A stretch of 64,000 bases of DNA from Stenotrophomonas raiganjensis (SeqCode) (lineage in GTDB: Bacteria > Pseudomonadota > Gammaproteobacteria > Xanthomonadales > Xanthomonadaceae): assembly GCF_030658505.1 (NCBI RefSeq), contig NZ_JAUTXR010000195.1, positions 62,001 to 126,000 of the forward strand, in the 5' to 3' direction. The translations under genes were made by a program, and so were the position numbers. Numbering within the stretch: position 1 is the stretch's first letter; each line of letters begins with the position of its first letter. Below are positions 1-8,382 of the stretch, piece after piece. The notes beneath the pieces were generated by a model. That model was not told the DNA's origin. It saw nothing but the letters and a program-made list of their open reading frames with translations, and did not search any database.

Positions 1-3000
1 ATGCGGTGCTGGATATGGCCGGCCGCAAGGTCAGCCTGTTCGACGTAGACAAGTACAGCTGGGGCGGTGACGTGGCGCTGTCGAGCCGCGAAGGTGACAT
101 CGCTGCCGACGCGGCGTCGCGCATCGATCTTTCCGCCCGCAACAACCGCGGCGGCCGCTTGACGGTCGCTGCGCTGGGCCCGCAGGGCGGCCGTGTAGAT
201 CTGGCAGGTACGTTGCTTGGCGGAGCCAGTGGCCGCTACGACGCCGGTGGCACTGAAGTGCCCTTCGACGGTGGCGAACTGGTGGTGCGCGCACGGCAGC
301 TGCAGGACTTCTCCGGATTGAATACACGGCTTACCGCCGGTGGCATTACCGGTGGCCGGACCTTCCAGTTGAGCGAAGGCGACCTGGTGATCGGCGATGA
401 AGTGAAGGCACGCAACGTTGATATCAGCGTCGATGGCGGCAGCCTGCTCGTCAATGGCCGCATTGATGCCAGTGGCGAACAGGTCGGCAGCATCCGCCTG
501 TCCGCACGCGATGTGTTGCGTATCGACGGCACATTGGACGCGCATGGCAGCGCCTTGCGCGTCGATAGTTACGGCAAGATCATCGACAGTCCGAACCGGG
601 CGATGATCGAACTGACCTCGGCCAGTGGCAGCCTGCAGCTGGGCGCGACTTCATCGATGGACCTGCGCGCTGGCACCTCGGTGGCCACGGGTAGCAGCCC
701 TGGCCAGAACGATGGCCGCGCACGCGGCAGCGTCAAGCTCAACGTGCCACGCGTGGGCAGCAGCGACGCTGCGATTGACGTGGCCAGCGGACTCCGCATC
801 GCCGGTGCCGCCGATCTCCAGGTCAACGCCTTCCGCAGCTATGATTCGGCGCCGTTGGCAAGCGCTCCGGACGTGCATGGCCATCGTCCGCAGGTAATCA
901 ACCAGCATTGGCTGGACACGGTTGTGGACCCGGACAACAGCCAGTGGATGAATGCCGCACTGGCCAATGCGGGATTGCAGCAGCGCACTGCCGCACTGGG
1001 CAGCTACCGCCTGCGCCCCGGCGTGCAGATTGTGGCGCGGACCAGCAGTGACAACCCGCGTGGCGATCTGGTCGTGGCCGGGGATATCGATCTGTCCGGC
1101 TACCGCTACGGGCCGCAGTCGAACCGGGCCGATCCAGCGCGCCGTGGCTTCGGTGAATCGGCAGCGCTGGTGCTGCGCGCCGAAGGCGATATCAACGTCT
1201 ACGGCAGCATCAACGACGGTTTCGCGCCGCCACCTGCCAACCCGGATGAAGATGGCTGGGTGCTGCTGGAAGGGCGGAGCGCGGGCTCGCCGAACACCGC
1301 ATTTGGTGGCGATCTGATCGTGCCTGGCGAGGGCGTCAAGCTCCAGATCGGCACTGAGTTCCGCGCGGGTGTGACACTGAATTACGCCCTGCCGTTCCAG
1401 GCGCTGACCTTGCCGTCCGGAACGGTGCTGCCGGTGGCCATGACGCTGTCGGCGGAGCTCACGCTGCCTGCCGGGACTGTGCTGGGGGCGGCGGTGACCA
1501 CCGATGGCGGCCAGGTACTGGCAGCAGGCACTGTGCTGGCCCAGGCGCTCACCCTGCAGGCAGGCGCACGGCTGGGCGCCGGCTTCCGCCTGCGCAGTCC
1601 GGCACCGGTGGCCGCCCAGGTATGGCCTGCTGGAGTGGCGTTGCCGATGGTGATGCGGCTCTCCGGTGGACTGGATCTGCATGCCGGCGCCATCATCCCC
1701 TCAATGACCAAGGTGGAACTGGCCGGCGACGCTCCGGTGAAGCTCCGGGTGGCCGACGCCAGCGGCCGGCAGGGGCGCAATTGGGCATTGGCCGCAATGC
1801 TGCCCGAAGGCACCACGTCATGGGACCTGACTGCGGTGGCCGGTGCAGATACGGCGTCTGCCGATCCGCGCGCGCGCCGTTGGGGCAGTAACGGCAGCAT
1901 CGTGCTCGCTGACAGCCACTACAGCACCATCGGTACGGTGACCACCACGTCGGAATGGAAAGGCGATCGTGTCGTCAACCTGGAGGGGTCGCTGTTCTGG
2001 TGGGGAGACGACAGCCTGGTCGGCAAGTCGCCCCGGGAGGCGGCTGAAATGCTGGGCGTCGCCGAAGGTGACGTTTGCGAACTGGGACCATTCTGCGGCC
2101 CCGCGCCGCGCCTGGTAGACAAGGAGGGTTCACTGATGTGGCGGGGGGATGAGTCCTGGGTCGGCAGGCCCGCATCGGAACTTGGCGCCGCGATTGGCCT
2201 GTCGGAGGAAGAGGTCTGTGCAGGCACCGGCTACTGCTACGGGGGCGGTACGCTTACCGAAATCACCACCTACGGCAAGCGCCTGGGCTCGCCGGCCTGG
2301 AGCGTGTTGCGTACCGGCAAGGGAGACCTGGCGCTGCTGGCGGCGCAGGACGTGCGCATGAAGTCCGGCTTCGGTGTCTACACTGCGGGTACGCCAACCC
2401 ACCTGGGGGATGGCAACGATTCGAGCTTCAACGCGCCGCGTGCGCCGAAGCCGGAAAACAACGCGCTGCTCGGTTCGATCCAGGCCTCCGGGGCCTATGA
2501 CGCGGCCCTGGCCGGCTACCAGGCGTGGTATCCGGACCATGGTGGCAATCTGCGCATTGAGGCGGGGCGCGACATCATCGGCGATACATGGAGCTTCCGC
2601 GCGGAAGCAGGCACGGTCCAGCGCGACCAGGCTGGCCACTCAAGCGCAGCGGTGGGCAACTGGTTGTGGCGGCAGGGATCGGGTACCACCAGTGGGGTAG
2701 TACAGACGCCGACCAGCTGGTGGATCAACTTCGGAACCTACAGCACGGTACGGCCCGAACTGGATGCAACCCCCCGCCTGGTTGGCTTCACCGGGTTCGG
2801 AACGCTGGGTGGCGGCAATCTGAGCATGGACGCAGGCCGTCATATGGGCATGCTGGACAGCATGGGCAACGCGCTGGGCTACGAGGTCTCGCCTCATTCG
2901 AGCGCGCTTTCGGTCGCGGTCGGGTCGACTGGGCGCGTGGTCGATGGCCAGTTGCATGTCACCGGCGGCGGGGACCTGGGCCTTCGCAGTGGTGGTGCCC

Positions 3001-5450
3001 TGAACCCGGGCCTGCGTGCCAGCGATCGCGGCGGCACATCGGTTCAGCAGGACCTGGACGTCAATGGCGTGGTGACCAACGTTCGTGGCAATACCCGCAT
3101 CGACGCTGCGCGCATCGGTGGCCTCAGTGCGATCCAGGCCAGCTATGGGCAGCTGGGCCTGAAGGATCCGCTGGTGGCGGACAGCCCGGTTGCGATGGCC
3201 GGACCGGTACTGGTGCTTGGCGATTCAACCGCGCAGTTGCAGGCACGCGGCGATGTGGTGCTGGGTAGTGCTGCCGATCCCGGCCGGGTTCCCGTGGCCA
3301 ATTTCAACCATATCGTTCTGGATGACGGCAGCCGCGCGTCTGGTACAAGCTGGTTCTCGCTGTGGACGCCGCGCACCGCGCTGGACCTGTTCTCCGCAGG
3401 TGGGAATCTGTCGCCGGGTCTGGTAGGCACGCAACATGTGAGCGGCAGCAACCAGGCCAGGGAAGTGATCTCGACCAACGCCAGCAATGGCGACGTCTAT
3501 CTCAACTACTGGTTGTATCCCTCCCGGTTCTCGGCCATTGCAGCCTCCGGCAACATCAATCTCGCCAATCTGCGCAGCGGCAGTGTGCCAGACGCCCAGG
3601 ACGTGATCCTGCTGGCGCCCTCGGCGACCGGTCGGCTGGAAGTAGTGGCGGGAGGGTCGATCCTGGCCGCCAACCGGGCCACTCAGATCGTGCGCTCCAG
3701 CAGTGATGTCCGCGTCCCCGGCCCGTTCGATCCCGGCTTCATCGCACAGGGTCCCGGAAACGCGGGAACCGTGCGCAGCAATGTATCCGTCGATGGGAAC
3801 AGCGCCAGCCCTGACACCGTGCTGCCGTATTTCGCGTTCGGTCCCAATACAGCACTCGGTGCGCTGTTGCCGGCCACCCCGACCGCGACCAGCCGGTTCT
3901 ATGCCGTAGCCGGCGATATCATCGGGCTGGGCAGCGGCGGCAGGCGGCAGCTCGTGCGCAATGATCAGAATGACGGGCGTACCGTGTTCGACTGGTATGA
4001 GGCGGGTTCGGCGGTACGGCTGCGCGCCGGCCGCGATGTAATCAACGCGGATGTCACCGCGCTCAACACCAGCGGTACAGATATCAGCGGGATTGAGGCG
4101 GGCCGGGACATCATCCGCAGCAACCTGACGGTGGCCGGCCCCGGCAACGTGGAGGTCAGCGCGGGTCGCCAGCTGCGCCAGGAAGAGGCCGGCAGCATCG
4201 TCAGCCTGGGTGGCATCGTGCAGGGCGATATGCGCCCGGGCGCAAGCATCGCCTTGACAGCGGGCAACCAGGGCGTTGATTTCGATGCACTGCGCACGCG
4301 CTACCTGGATCTGGCCAACCTCGCCGATTCCTCGCAGTCGTTGGCTTCGCAGCCGGGCAAGGTGGTGAAGATCTACGACGAGGAGTTGAGGCAGTGGCTG
4401 CAACAGCGCTTCGGTCTGGCCGTCGGCGGCGCCGAGGCCCTGGCGACGTTCGACCGGTTGCCGAAGGAACAACAGCATATCTTCCTGCGCCAGGTCTACT
4501 ACGCCGAACTGCGTGAAGCTGGACGCGAGTACACCGATGCCGAAGGCCCGCGGTCGGGTTCCTACCTGCGCGGTCGCGAGGCTATCGCCACGCTGATGCC
4601 GGACAAGGATGCGACCGGGGCAACGATCCAGCGCGCCGGCGATATCGTGATGTACGGCGGCTCCGGCGTGCGCACTGAGGCGGGCGGCAACATCGAGCTG
4701 ATGGCGCCGGGTGGGCAGATCGTGATCGGTGTGCAGGGCGTGGTGCCGCCGGCCAGTGCCGGACTGGTGACCCAGGGGCAAGGTGATATCCGGCTGTTCA
4801 GCCAGGACAGCGTGCTGCTGGGCCTGTCGCGGGTGATGACGACGTTCGGCGGTGACATCCTCGCCTGGTCGGAGCAGGGTGACATCAATGCCGGACGCGG
4901 TTCGCAGACTACGCTGCTGTATACGCCACCGCGTCGCGTCTATGACGGCTGGGGCAATGTGGTGCTGTCTCCGCAGGTGCCGGCCAGCGGCGCGGGCATC
5001 GCCACCTTGAACCCGATTGCCGAAGTGCCGCCGGGCGACGTCGACCTGATCGCGCCGCTGGGCACCATCGATGCGGGCGAGGCTGGCATCCGCGTGTCGG
5101 GCAACATCAACCTTGCCGCGCTGCAGGTGCTCAACGCGGCCAACATCCAGGTGCAGGGCGAGAGCAAGGGCCTGCCGGTGCTGGCCACGGTGAACGTCAA
5201 TGCGCTGGCTTCGGCCAGTGCGGCAGCGAACAGCGCAAGCCAGGCGGCACAGGATGTGATGCGCAAGAGCCAGGACGATGCACGACGCAACCAGCCGTCG
5301 GTGATCAGCGTGCAGATCCTCGGTTTCGGCAGTGGCACCAGCAGCATTGCGCCGCCGGCACGCGGCACTACTGCCAACAGCGGCTACGACGCCAACAGCG
5401 CGTTCCAGTTCCCGCAGGCAAGCCGCGACGAGGGCACGCAGCGCCGGTAG
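1..5450 (+). CDS. Filamentous haemagglutinin-like exoprotein (TpsA), 5' end outside window
   Basis: This is the C-terminal 1815 residues of a very large secreted protein; the frame is already open at base 3, so the signal peptide and the TPS secretion domain lie upstream of the window. The sequence is rich in G, N, D and short beta-strand repeats of the type 'GGDI..AGRDI', as in the beta-helix of FHA-family exoproteins, and the C-terminal third looks like the DUF3739 type of FHA proteins. It is expected to be exported by Sec and secreted by the TpsB encoded at 8383. The whole visible protein has only four cysteines, all in a tandem insert at residues about 658-744. Residues about 465-570 hold degenerate repeats of the form TLPAGTVL. 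TpsA and TpsB are separated here by type II secretion genes. The exact role (adhesin, enzyme carrier, toxin) cannot be read from this part. Confidence 0.85.
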   Translation, partial: AVLDMAGRKVSLFDVDKYSWGGDVALSSREGDIAADAASRIDLSARNNRGGRLTVAALGPQGGRVDLAGTLLGGASGRYDAGGTEVPFDGGELVVRARQLQDFSGLNTRLTAGGITGGRTFQLSEGDLVIGDEVKARNVDISVDGGSLLVNGRIDASGEQVGSIRLSARDVLRIDGTLDAHGSALRVDSYGKIIDSPNRAMIELTSASGSLQLGATSSMDLRAGTSVATGSSPGQNDGRARGSVKLNVPRVGSSDAAIDVASGLRIAGAADLQVNAFRSYDSAPLASAPDVHGHRPQVINQHWLDTVVDPDNSQWMNAALANAGLQQRTAALGSYRLRPGVQIVARTSSDNPRGDLVVAGDIDLSGYRYGPQSNRADPARRGFGESAALVLRAEGDINVYGSINDGFAPPPANPDEDGWVLLEGRSAGSPNTAFGGDLIVPGEGVKLQIGTEFRAGVTLNYALPFQALTLPSGTVLPVAMTLSAELTLPAGTVLGAAVTTDGGQVLAAGTVLAQALTLQAGARLGAGFRLRSPAPVAAQVWPAGVALPMVMRLSGGLDLHAGAIIPSMTKVELAGDAPVKLRVADASGRQGRNWALAAMLPEGTTSWDLTAVAGADTASADPRARRWGSNGSIVLADSHYSTIGTVTTTSEWKGDRVVNLEGSLFWWGDDSLVGKSPREAAEMLGVAEGDVCELGPFCGPAPRLVDKEGSLMWRGDESWVGRPASELGAAIGLSEEEVCAGTGYCYGGGTLTEITTYGKRLGSPAWSVLRTGKGDLALLAAQDVRMKSGFGVYTAGTPTHLGDGNDSSFNAPRAPKPENNALLGSIQASGAYDAALAGYQAWYPDHGGNLRIEAGRDIIGDTWSFRAEAGTVQRDQAGHSSAAVGNWLWRQGSGTTSGVVQTPTSWWINFGTYSTVRPELDATPRLVGFTGFGTLGGGNLSMDAGRHMGMLDSMGNALGYEVSPHSSALSVAVGSTGRVVDGQLHVTGGGDLGLRSGGALNPGLRASDRGGTSVQQDLDVNGVVTNVRGNTRIDAARIGGLSAIQASYGQLGLKDPLVADSPVAMAGPVLVLGDSTAQLQARGDVVLGSAADPGRVPVANFNHIVLDDGSRASGTSWFSLWTPRTALDLFSAGGNLSPGLVGTQHVSGSNQAREVISTNASNGDVYLNYWLYPSRFSAIAASGNINLANLRSGSVPDAQDVILLAPSATGRLEVVAGGSILAANRATQIVRSSSDVRVPGPFDPGFIAQGPGNAGTVRSNVSVDGNSASPDTVLPYFAFGPNTALGALLPATPTATSRFYAVAGDIIGLGSGGRRQLVRNDQNDGRTVFDWYEAGSAVRLRAGRDVINADVTALNTSGTDISGIEAGRDIIRSNLTVAGPGNVEVSAGRQLRQEEAGSIVSLGGIVQGDMRPGASIALTAGNQGVDFDALRTRYLDLANLADSSQSLASQPGKVVKIYDEELRQWLQQRFGLAVGGAEALATFDRLPKEQQHIFLRQVYYAELREAGREYTDAEGPRSGSYLRGREAIATLMPDKDATGATIQRAGDIVMYGGSGVRTEAGGNIELMAPGGQIVIGVQGVVPPASAGLVTQGQGDIRLFSQDSVLLGLSRVMTTFGGDILAWSEQGDINAGRGSQTTLLYTPPRRVYDGWGNVVLSPQVPASGAGIATLNPIAEVPPGDVDLIAPLGTIDAGEAGIRVSGNINLAALQVLNAANIQVQGESKGLPVLATVNVNALASASAAANSASQAAQDVMRKSQDDARRNQPSVISVQILGFGSGTSSIAPPARGTTANSGYDANSAFQFPQASRDEGTQRR
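1977..2237 (+). repeat. Tandem cysteine-pair module inside TpsA
   Basis: Two adjacent units of about 40-47 residues share the pattern (N/D)xEGSLxWxGDxSxVGxxxxE, then a helix-like stretch, then C-x5-C (Cys691/697 and Cys738/744 counted from the GTG at base 6). They hold the only cysteines in the 1815 visible residues. The two units are clearly alike at protein level but differ at many positions, so the duplication is old. Confidence 0.75.
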
Positions 5451-5466
5451 GCATCGCGCGATCCCG

Positions 5467-5758
5467 GTAGGTGCCGACCTTGGTCGGCACACACCGCTGC
5501 CGATCTCGGTCGGCAGTAGATCCACGCCAGGCATGGACGCGAACGGGCCGGAAGAACAGACAGCATCGGGCCAGCCGCCAGGGAGCGGTGGCGGCCCCAG
5601 CCAGGACGGCACGGAGGGCAGGGAGAGGCCATCAGCGGTGAGGACCACCGACACAGCGCTGCCGGGTGCAGGAGAGCACCCGGCGGCAGGAGGGGCGCGC
5701 GCATGTGTCACGGTAGATGCCGACCTTGGTCGGCAGTAGATCCACGCCATGCGTGGAT
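5467..5758. repeat. SMAG (GTAG-type REP) elements between tpsA and gspJ
   Basis: The 327-bp gap after tpsA carries GTAG-headed palindromes at 5467-5490 (stem GTGCCGACC/GGTCGGCAC), 5516-5538 (imperfect stem ATCCACGCC), 5713-5735 (TGCCGACC/GGTCGGCA) and 5736-5758 (ATCCACGC/GCGTGGAT). The last two lie directly head to tail. A degenerate GTAG-less copy lies at about 5497-5516. Nothing gene-like is convincing in 5540-5710. The elements lie between convergent genes and may act as transcript ends. Confidence 0.8.
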
Positions 5759-5777
5759 GCGGTGCCACGAACCAATC

Positions 5778-6392
5778 CTAAAGCTCCAGCACCCGCCGGT
5801 AACTCAACGGCCCACGCCCATCGCGCAGGCCCAACCGCAGTTCAAGTCCGGTGGCCGGCAATGCCTCGCCCTCGCTCGGCAACACGGCCCATCCCGTTCC
5901 AGGCTGCCACGCCCGCACCTCGAACCGCTGCACATCGCGCGCCACCGCAAGGCCCTTCGACGGATCTGGTGCGGGCAGGGGATACCGGTCCGTAGCCGCA
6001 CCACTGGCCCGCCACAGCGTGCTGCCCTGCCGCCACCAGCGCACCCGCTGCCAGTGCCGCCCATCACTGCCGACACTGCGGGTGATCTCCAGCGCGAAGC
6101 TGCCATCCGGGTGCCGCTCGCTCACCAGCGACGGGGGCAGCAGTCGCTGCGGACGATCTGCCGGGCGCACCGCGCCATTCATCAGCGCATCGTCGGCACG
6201 CATTTCAATATCGCGCTGGAACTGCTGCAGCACGCGCAGCGCCGTCGTGGTCTCGGCATCGGCCTGGCGCAGGCGCTGATCGCTGTTGGCCACGCTGTCC
6301 AGCGCACGCCAGCAGATCAGCGCCAGCACGCCCATGATGGTGATCGCGATCATCACCTCGATCAGGGTGAAGCCACGCACGGCGCGCCTCAT
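5778..6392 (-). CDS. gspJ: Type II secretion minor pseudopilin GspJ
   Basis: The 204-residue product starts with a prepilin peptidase site and helix, RGFTLIEVMIAITIMG, in which cleavage is expected after the glycine. The length and position after gspH and gspI, the WRALD stretch after the helix and the D/E-rich middle fit GspJ, the pseudopilus tip subunit of type II secretion. The ATG at 6392 overlaps the end of gspI by 4 bp, so J, I and H form a tight leftward operon. Genes for the secretin, ATPase, major pseudopilin and GspK/L/M are not in the window. GspJ is a better fit than GspI or GspH because of its length. Confidence 0.85.
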   Translation of the reverse strand: MRRAVRGFTLIEVMIAITIMGVLALICWRALDSVANSDQRLRQADAETTTALRVLQQFQRDIEMRADDALMNGAVRPADRPQRLLPPSLVSERHPDGSFALEITRSVGSDGRHWQRVRWWRQGSTLWRASGAATDRYPLPAPDPSKGLAVARDVQRFEVRAWQPGTGWAVLPSEGEALPATGLELRLGLRDGRGPLSYRRVLEL

Positions 6393-6751
6393 TGCGCCGC
6401 AGTCCACGGCAGCTGCATCCGGGCCAGCGACTGCCGCGGTGCATCTTCGGCCACCACGGTCAATTCCAGTTGCGGCTGCCAGTCGCTGCCAGTGCCCAGA
6501 TGCTGCAGGACCAGGAAGCTGCCGCGTCCCTGCACACAGCGCTGCCGCGCATCCTGCGGTGGCTGCCCGGCGAGGCGCAGCTCCTGCCAGCGGTCCTGCG
6601 CGCACAACAGCGCCAGGCGACGGTCGCGCAGCCGTGACTGATCGTCGGTCGCCACTGCCACCGAGCGCATCACCGCAGCCAGTGCAATCGATACGATCGC
6701 CAGCGCGATCAACACCTCGATCAGGGTGAATCCGCGCGCTGTCTGCTTCAC
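6389..6751 (-). CDS. gspI: Type II secretion minor pseudopilin GspI
   Basis: This is a 120-residue protein with the prepilin motif RGFTLIEVLIALAIVSIALAA, typical of GspI, followed by a short domain with two cysteines (CAQDRW and QRCVQG). The start is GTG at 6751, overlapping the gspH stop as GTGA, and its 3' end overlaps gspJ, indicating translational coupling. GspI is a core minor pseudopilin that nucleates the tip complex with GspJ and GspK in the inner membrane and periplasm. Confidence 0.85.
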   Translation of the reverse strand: MKQTARGFTLIEVLIALAIVSIALAAVMRSVAVATDDQSRLRDRRLALLCAQDRWQELRLAGQPPQDARQRCVQGRGSFLVLQHLGTGSDWQPQLELTVVAEDAPRQSLARMQLPWTAAQ

Positions 6752-7194
6752 TGCACGACCTGCAATTGTCCGCTGCCATCATCACGAAGACGCAGTGCGC
6801 GGCCGTCCAGCGACAGTCCAAGCTCCCAGGCGGTACCGATCCACTCCGGGCTCAGCTCGATGGCGTTGGTGGGCTCCACCGCGATGCCTGCAGCCTGCCA
6901 CTTCTGTGGACGCAGCAGATCATCGCGTTCAACGGTGACCCAGCGGCTGCCTTCGAGGCGGCTGAAACGATAGCCGGCGGCGTCGGCCTGCCAGCGCAGG
7001 GGGCGGCCATCGATGCGGGCCTCGTCGCGCGCCACCTGCAGGCGCTGCGCCAGTCGTTCGCCTTCCTGCCGCAGCTGGCGCGCGGGATCGAGCAGACTGC
7101 CCAGGCCCAGGCCGATGCCTGCCGTGCAGATGCCGATGATCACCAGCACCACCATCAGTTCCAGCAGGGTGAAACCACGCGGGATGCGTCGCAT
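6748..7194 (-). CDS. gspH: Type II secretion minor pseudopilin GspH
   Basis: The product is about 148 residues with the prepilin signal RGFTLLELMVVLVIIGIC and a C-terminal domain ending in GRALRLRDDGSGQL, as in GspH. An ATG also exists 6 bp upstream (7200), but AGGAGG at about 7203-7208 is too close to that codon and is well placed for 7194. It is the first gene of the leftward H-I-J operon and is divergent from gspC, leaving about 100 bp for both promoters. Confidence 0.85.
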   Translation of the reverse strand: MRRIPRGFTLLELMVVLVIIGICTAGIGLGLGSLLDPARQLRQEGERLAQRLQVARDEARIDGRPLRWQADAAGYRFSRLEGSRWVTVERDDLLRPQKWQAAGIAVEPTNAIELSPEWIGTAWELGLSLDGRALRLRDDGSGQLQVVQ

Positions 7195-7298
7195 CGACAT
7201 TGCCTCCTGTCCCTTGCCGATGCGTGCCAGCGTAGGCCCGCATGATGAAACAAAAGCGTCAGCCGCACCTGCTAGCGTAGGCGGACACGAACGTGGCG

Positions 7299-7763
7299 AT
7301 GATGTGGAACATGGACGGCAGGCGCTGGGATCGGAATCGGATGTTGACCCTGCTGGCGGCGACGCTGCTGCTGGCCGTGGTGGCCTATTGGAGCGTCACC
7401 CTGTCTGCGGTGGCGCCAGCAGCGGCCGCGAGCGAAGCGCATGCCGAGGCGCCGGTACGGCCGATGTTCGATGCAGTGGCCAGCCTGCCACTGGTGCGGC
7501 TGCTGTCTCCCGGCGCGGTGCAGACCGAGGTGGTGGTGCTGGGCGTGATGGCGGGTGACCACGCGCCACTTGCCCTGCTGTCGGTGGATGGACGCCCGCC
7601 GGAGGCGTACGCGCCCGGCCAGCGGCTCGGGCCCTGTACGGTGCTGGCCAGCATCAGCGCCAACGCGGTGGAACTGAACCAGGCCGGGCAATCGCGCAGC
7701 CTGCCGGTGCCCGCGCTGCCGGCGGTGCCGACCGATGGCATCGTGCCCGCCAGCTCCCTGTAG
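7299..7763 (+). CDS. gspC: Type II secretion inner-membrane protein GspC (short, HR domain only)
   Basis: The product is about 154 residues: a short cytoplasmic N-terminus, one membrane helix (LTLLAATLLLAVVAYWSVTL) and a periplasmic HR-type domain (LLGVMAGDHAPLALLSVDGRPPEAYAPGQ-like strands, with PGQRLGPCTV). GspC links the inner-membrane platform to the secretin. No PDZ or coiled-coil region follows, so it is a short form like those in Xanthomonas or Hxc systems. The start is uncertain (GTG 7293, ATG 7299, 7302 or 7311). Its stop codon TAG (7761-7763) is part of the GTAG head of a SMAG repeat. Confidence 0.7.
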   Translation: MMWNMDGRRWDRNRMLTLLAATLLLAVVAYWSVTLSAVAPAAAASEAHAEAPVRPMFDAVASLPLVRLLSPGAVQTEVVVLGVMAGDHAPLALLSVDGRPPEAYAPGQRLGPCTVLASISANAVELNQAGQSRSLPVPALPAVPTDGIVPASSL

Positions 7764-7842
7764 AGCCGAGCCCACGCTCGGCTGCTTTTCGCGTGCCGTC
7801 CGCAACGCAGGTAGGCGCAGCCGAGCGTGGGCTCGGCTCTAC
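7760..7842. repeat. Inverted pair of SMAG elements
   Basis: A GTAG-headed element at 7760-7783 (AGCCGAGC/GCTCGGCT stem) faces an inverted copy at 7819-7842. The pair sits between the convergent ends of gspC and the small exported protein gene and could fold as a long hairpin that ends both transcripts. The gspC stop lies in the first GTAG. Confidence 0.85.
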
Positions 7843-7854
7843 AGCTGCGCAGGT

Positions 7855-8190
7855 TCAGCGCGCCGGGCGCTGTGGCACTACCGTTCGCCCGAAGGCATCA
7901 CCCATGCGCTGTCGCGTGCCCTCCAGGTTGTACTGCATCAGCTGGTTGCCGGGCTGCCGCATCAGGCGTTCGGCTTCAGGCAGCTCCGGTGACTTCGCCG
8001 CTTTCGATGCCGGCGCCAGCTTGCGCTGCAGGCAGTCCCAGGCCGGTATGCGCTCGCCGTTGACCTGTACTTCGATGCAGGGAGCGGCATCTTCCTGCTT
8101 CTTCGCCTCGTCGGCTCGAACCGGGGCCAACACCAGCAGAAAGGCAAGGGCGAAGGCAGCGCGCAGTTCCACCATCAATGATTCACGCAT
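7855..8190 (-). CDS. Small exported protein of unknown function
   Basis: This is a 111-residue protein with a signal peptide (LRAAFALAFLLVLAPVRA) and a mature part of about 85 residues that has one cysteine pair (PCIEVQVN and WDCLQRKL) and is otherwise polar. The ATG at 8190 is chosen because GGGAG lies about 8 bp upstream; a longer frame starts at 8223. It is transcribed away from tpsB, and the Pho-box region lies between them. No family was recognised. Its place between a T2SS gene and tpsB suggests a part of, or cargo for, this secretion island, but this is inference. Confidence 0.65.
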   Translation of the reverse strand: MRESLMVELRAAFALAFLLVLAPVRADEAKKQEDAAPCIEVQVNGERIPAWDCLQRKLAPASKAAKSPELPEAERLMRQPGNQLMQYNLEGTRQRMGDAFGRTVVPQRPAR

Positions 8191-8288
8191 CTCGAATCTC
8201 CCGCAGCAATCCACGCTCTGCAATGAAGACGTGTGGCGAAGTCAGGGTCCGCCTGCGTGCGTTGCGGCGCCGTCAAAAGATGACAGTG

Positions 8289-8306
8289 CTGTCACAAAAC
8301 TGTTGG
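8289..8306 (+). promoter_or_regulatory. Candidate Pho box upstream of tpsB
   Basis: CTGTCAC-AAAA-CTGTTGG fits the PhoB-binding pattern of two 7-bp direct repeats separated by a 4-bp A/T spacer. The first half agrees throughout with CTGTCA(T/C), and the second agrees in its first four bases. An ATGACAG at 8280-8286 is the reverse of another half-site. It lies about 75 bp before the tpsB start and could also serve the leftward gene at 8190. Confidence 0.55.
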
Positions 8307-8382
8307 CGGTTTTGACGCGACGTACACGTCCTGTTGGTAGACCCACGCGCCGCTCCCTGGCCATTCCCTTCGATACGACGCG

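Noticed and set aside
3225..5768. 847-residue open frame on the minus strand
   Set aside because: It lies antisense to tpsA, has no ribosome site or family motif, and such long antisense frames are expected at this GC content.
5703..6641. 312-residue plus-strand frame
   Set aside because: It is antisense to gspJ and gspI and begins in repeat DNA; no motif is seen.
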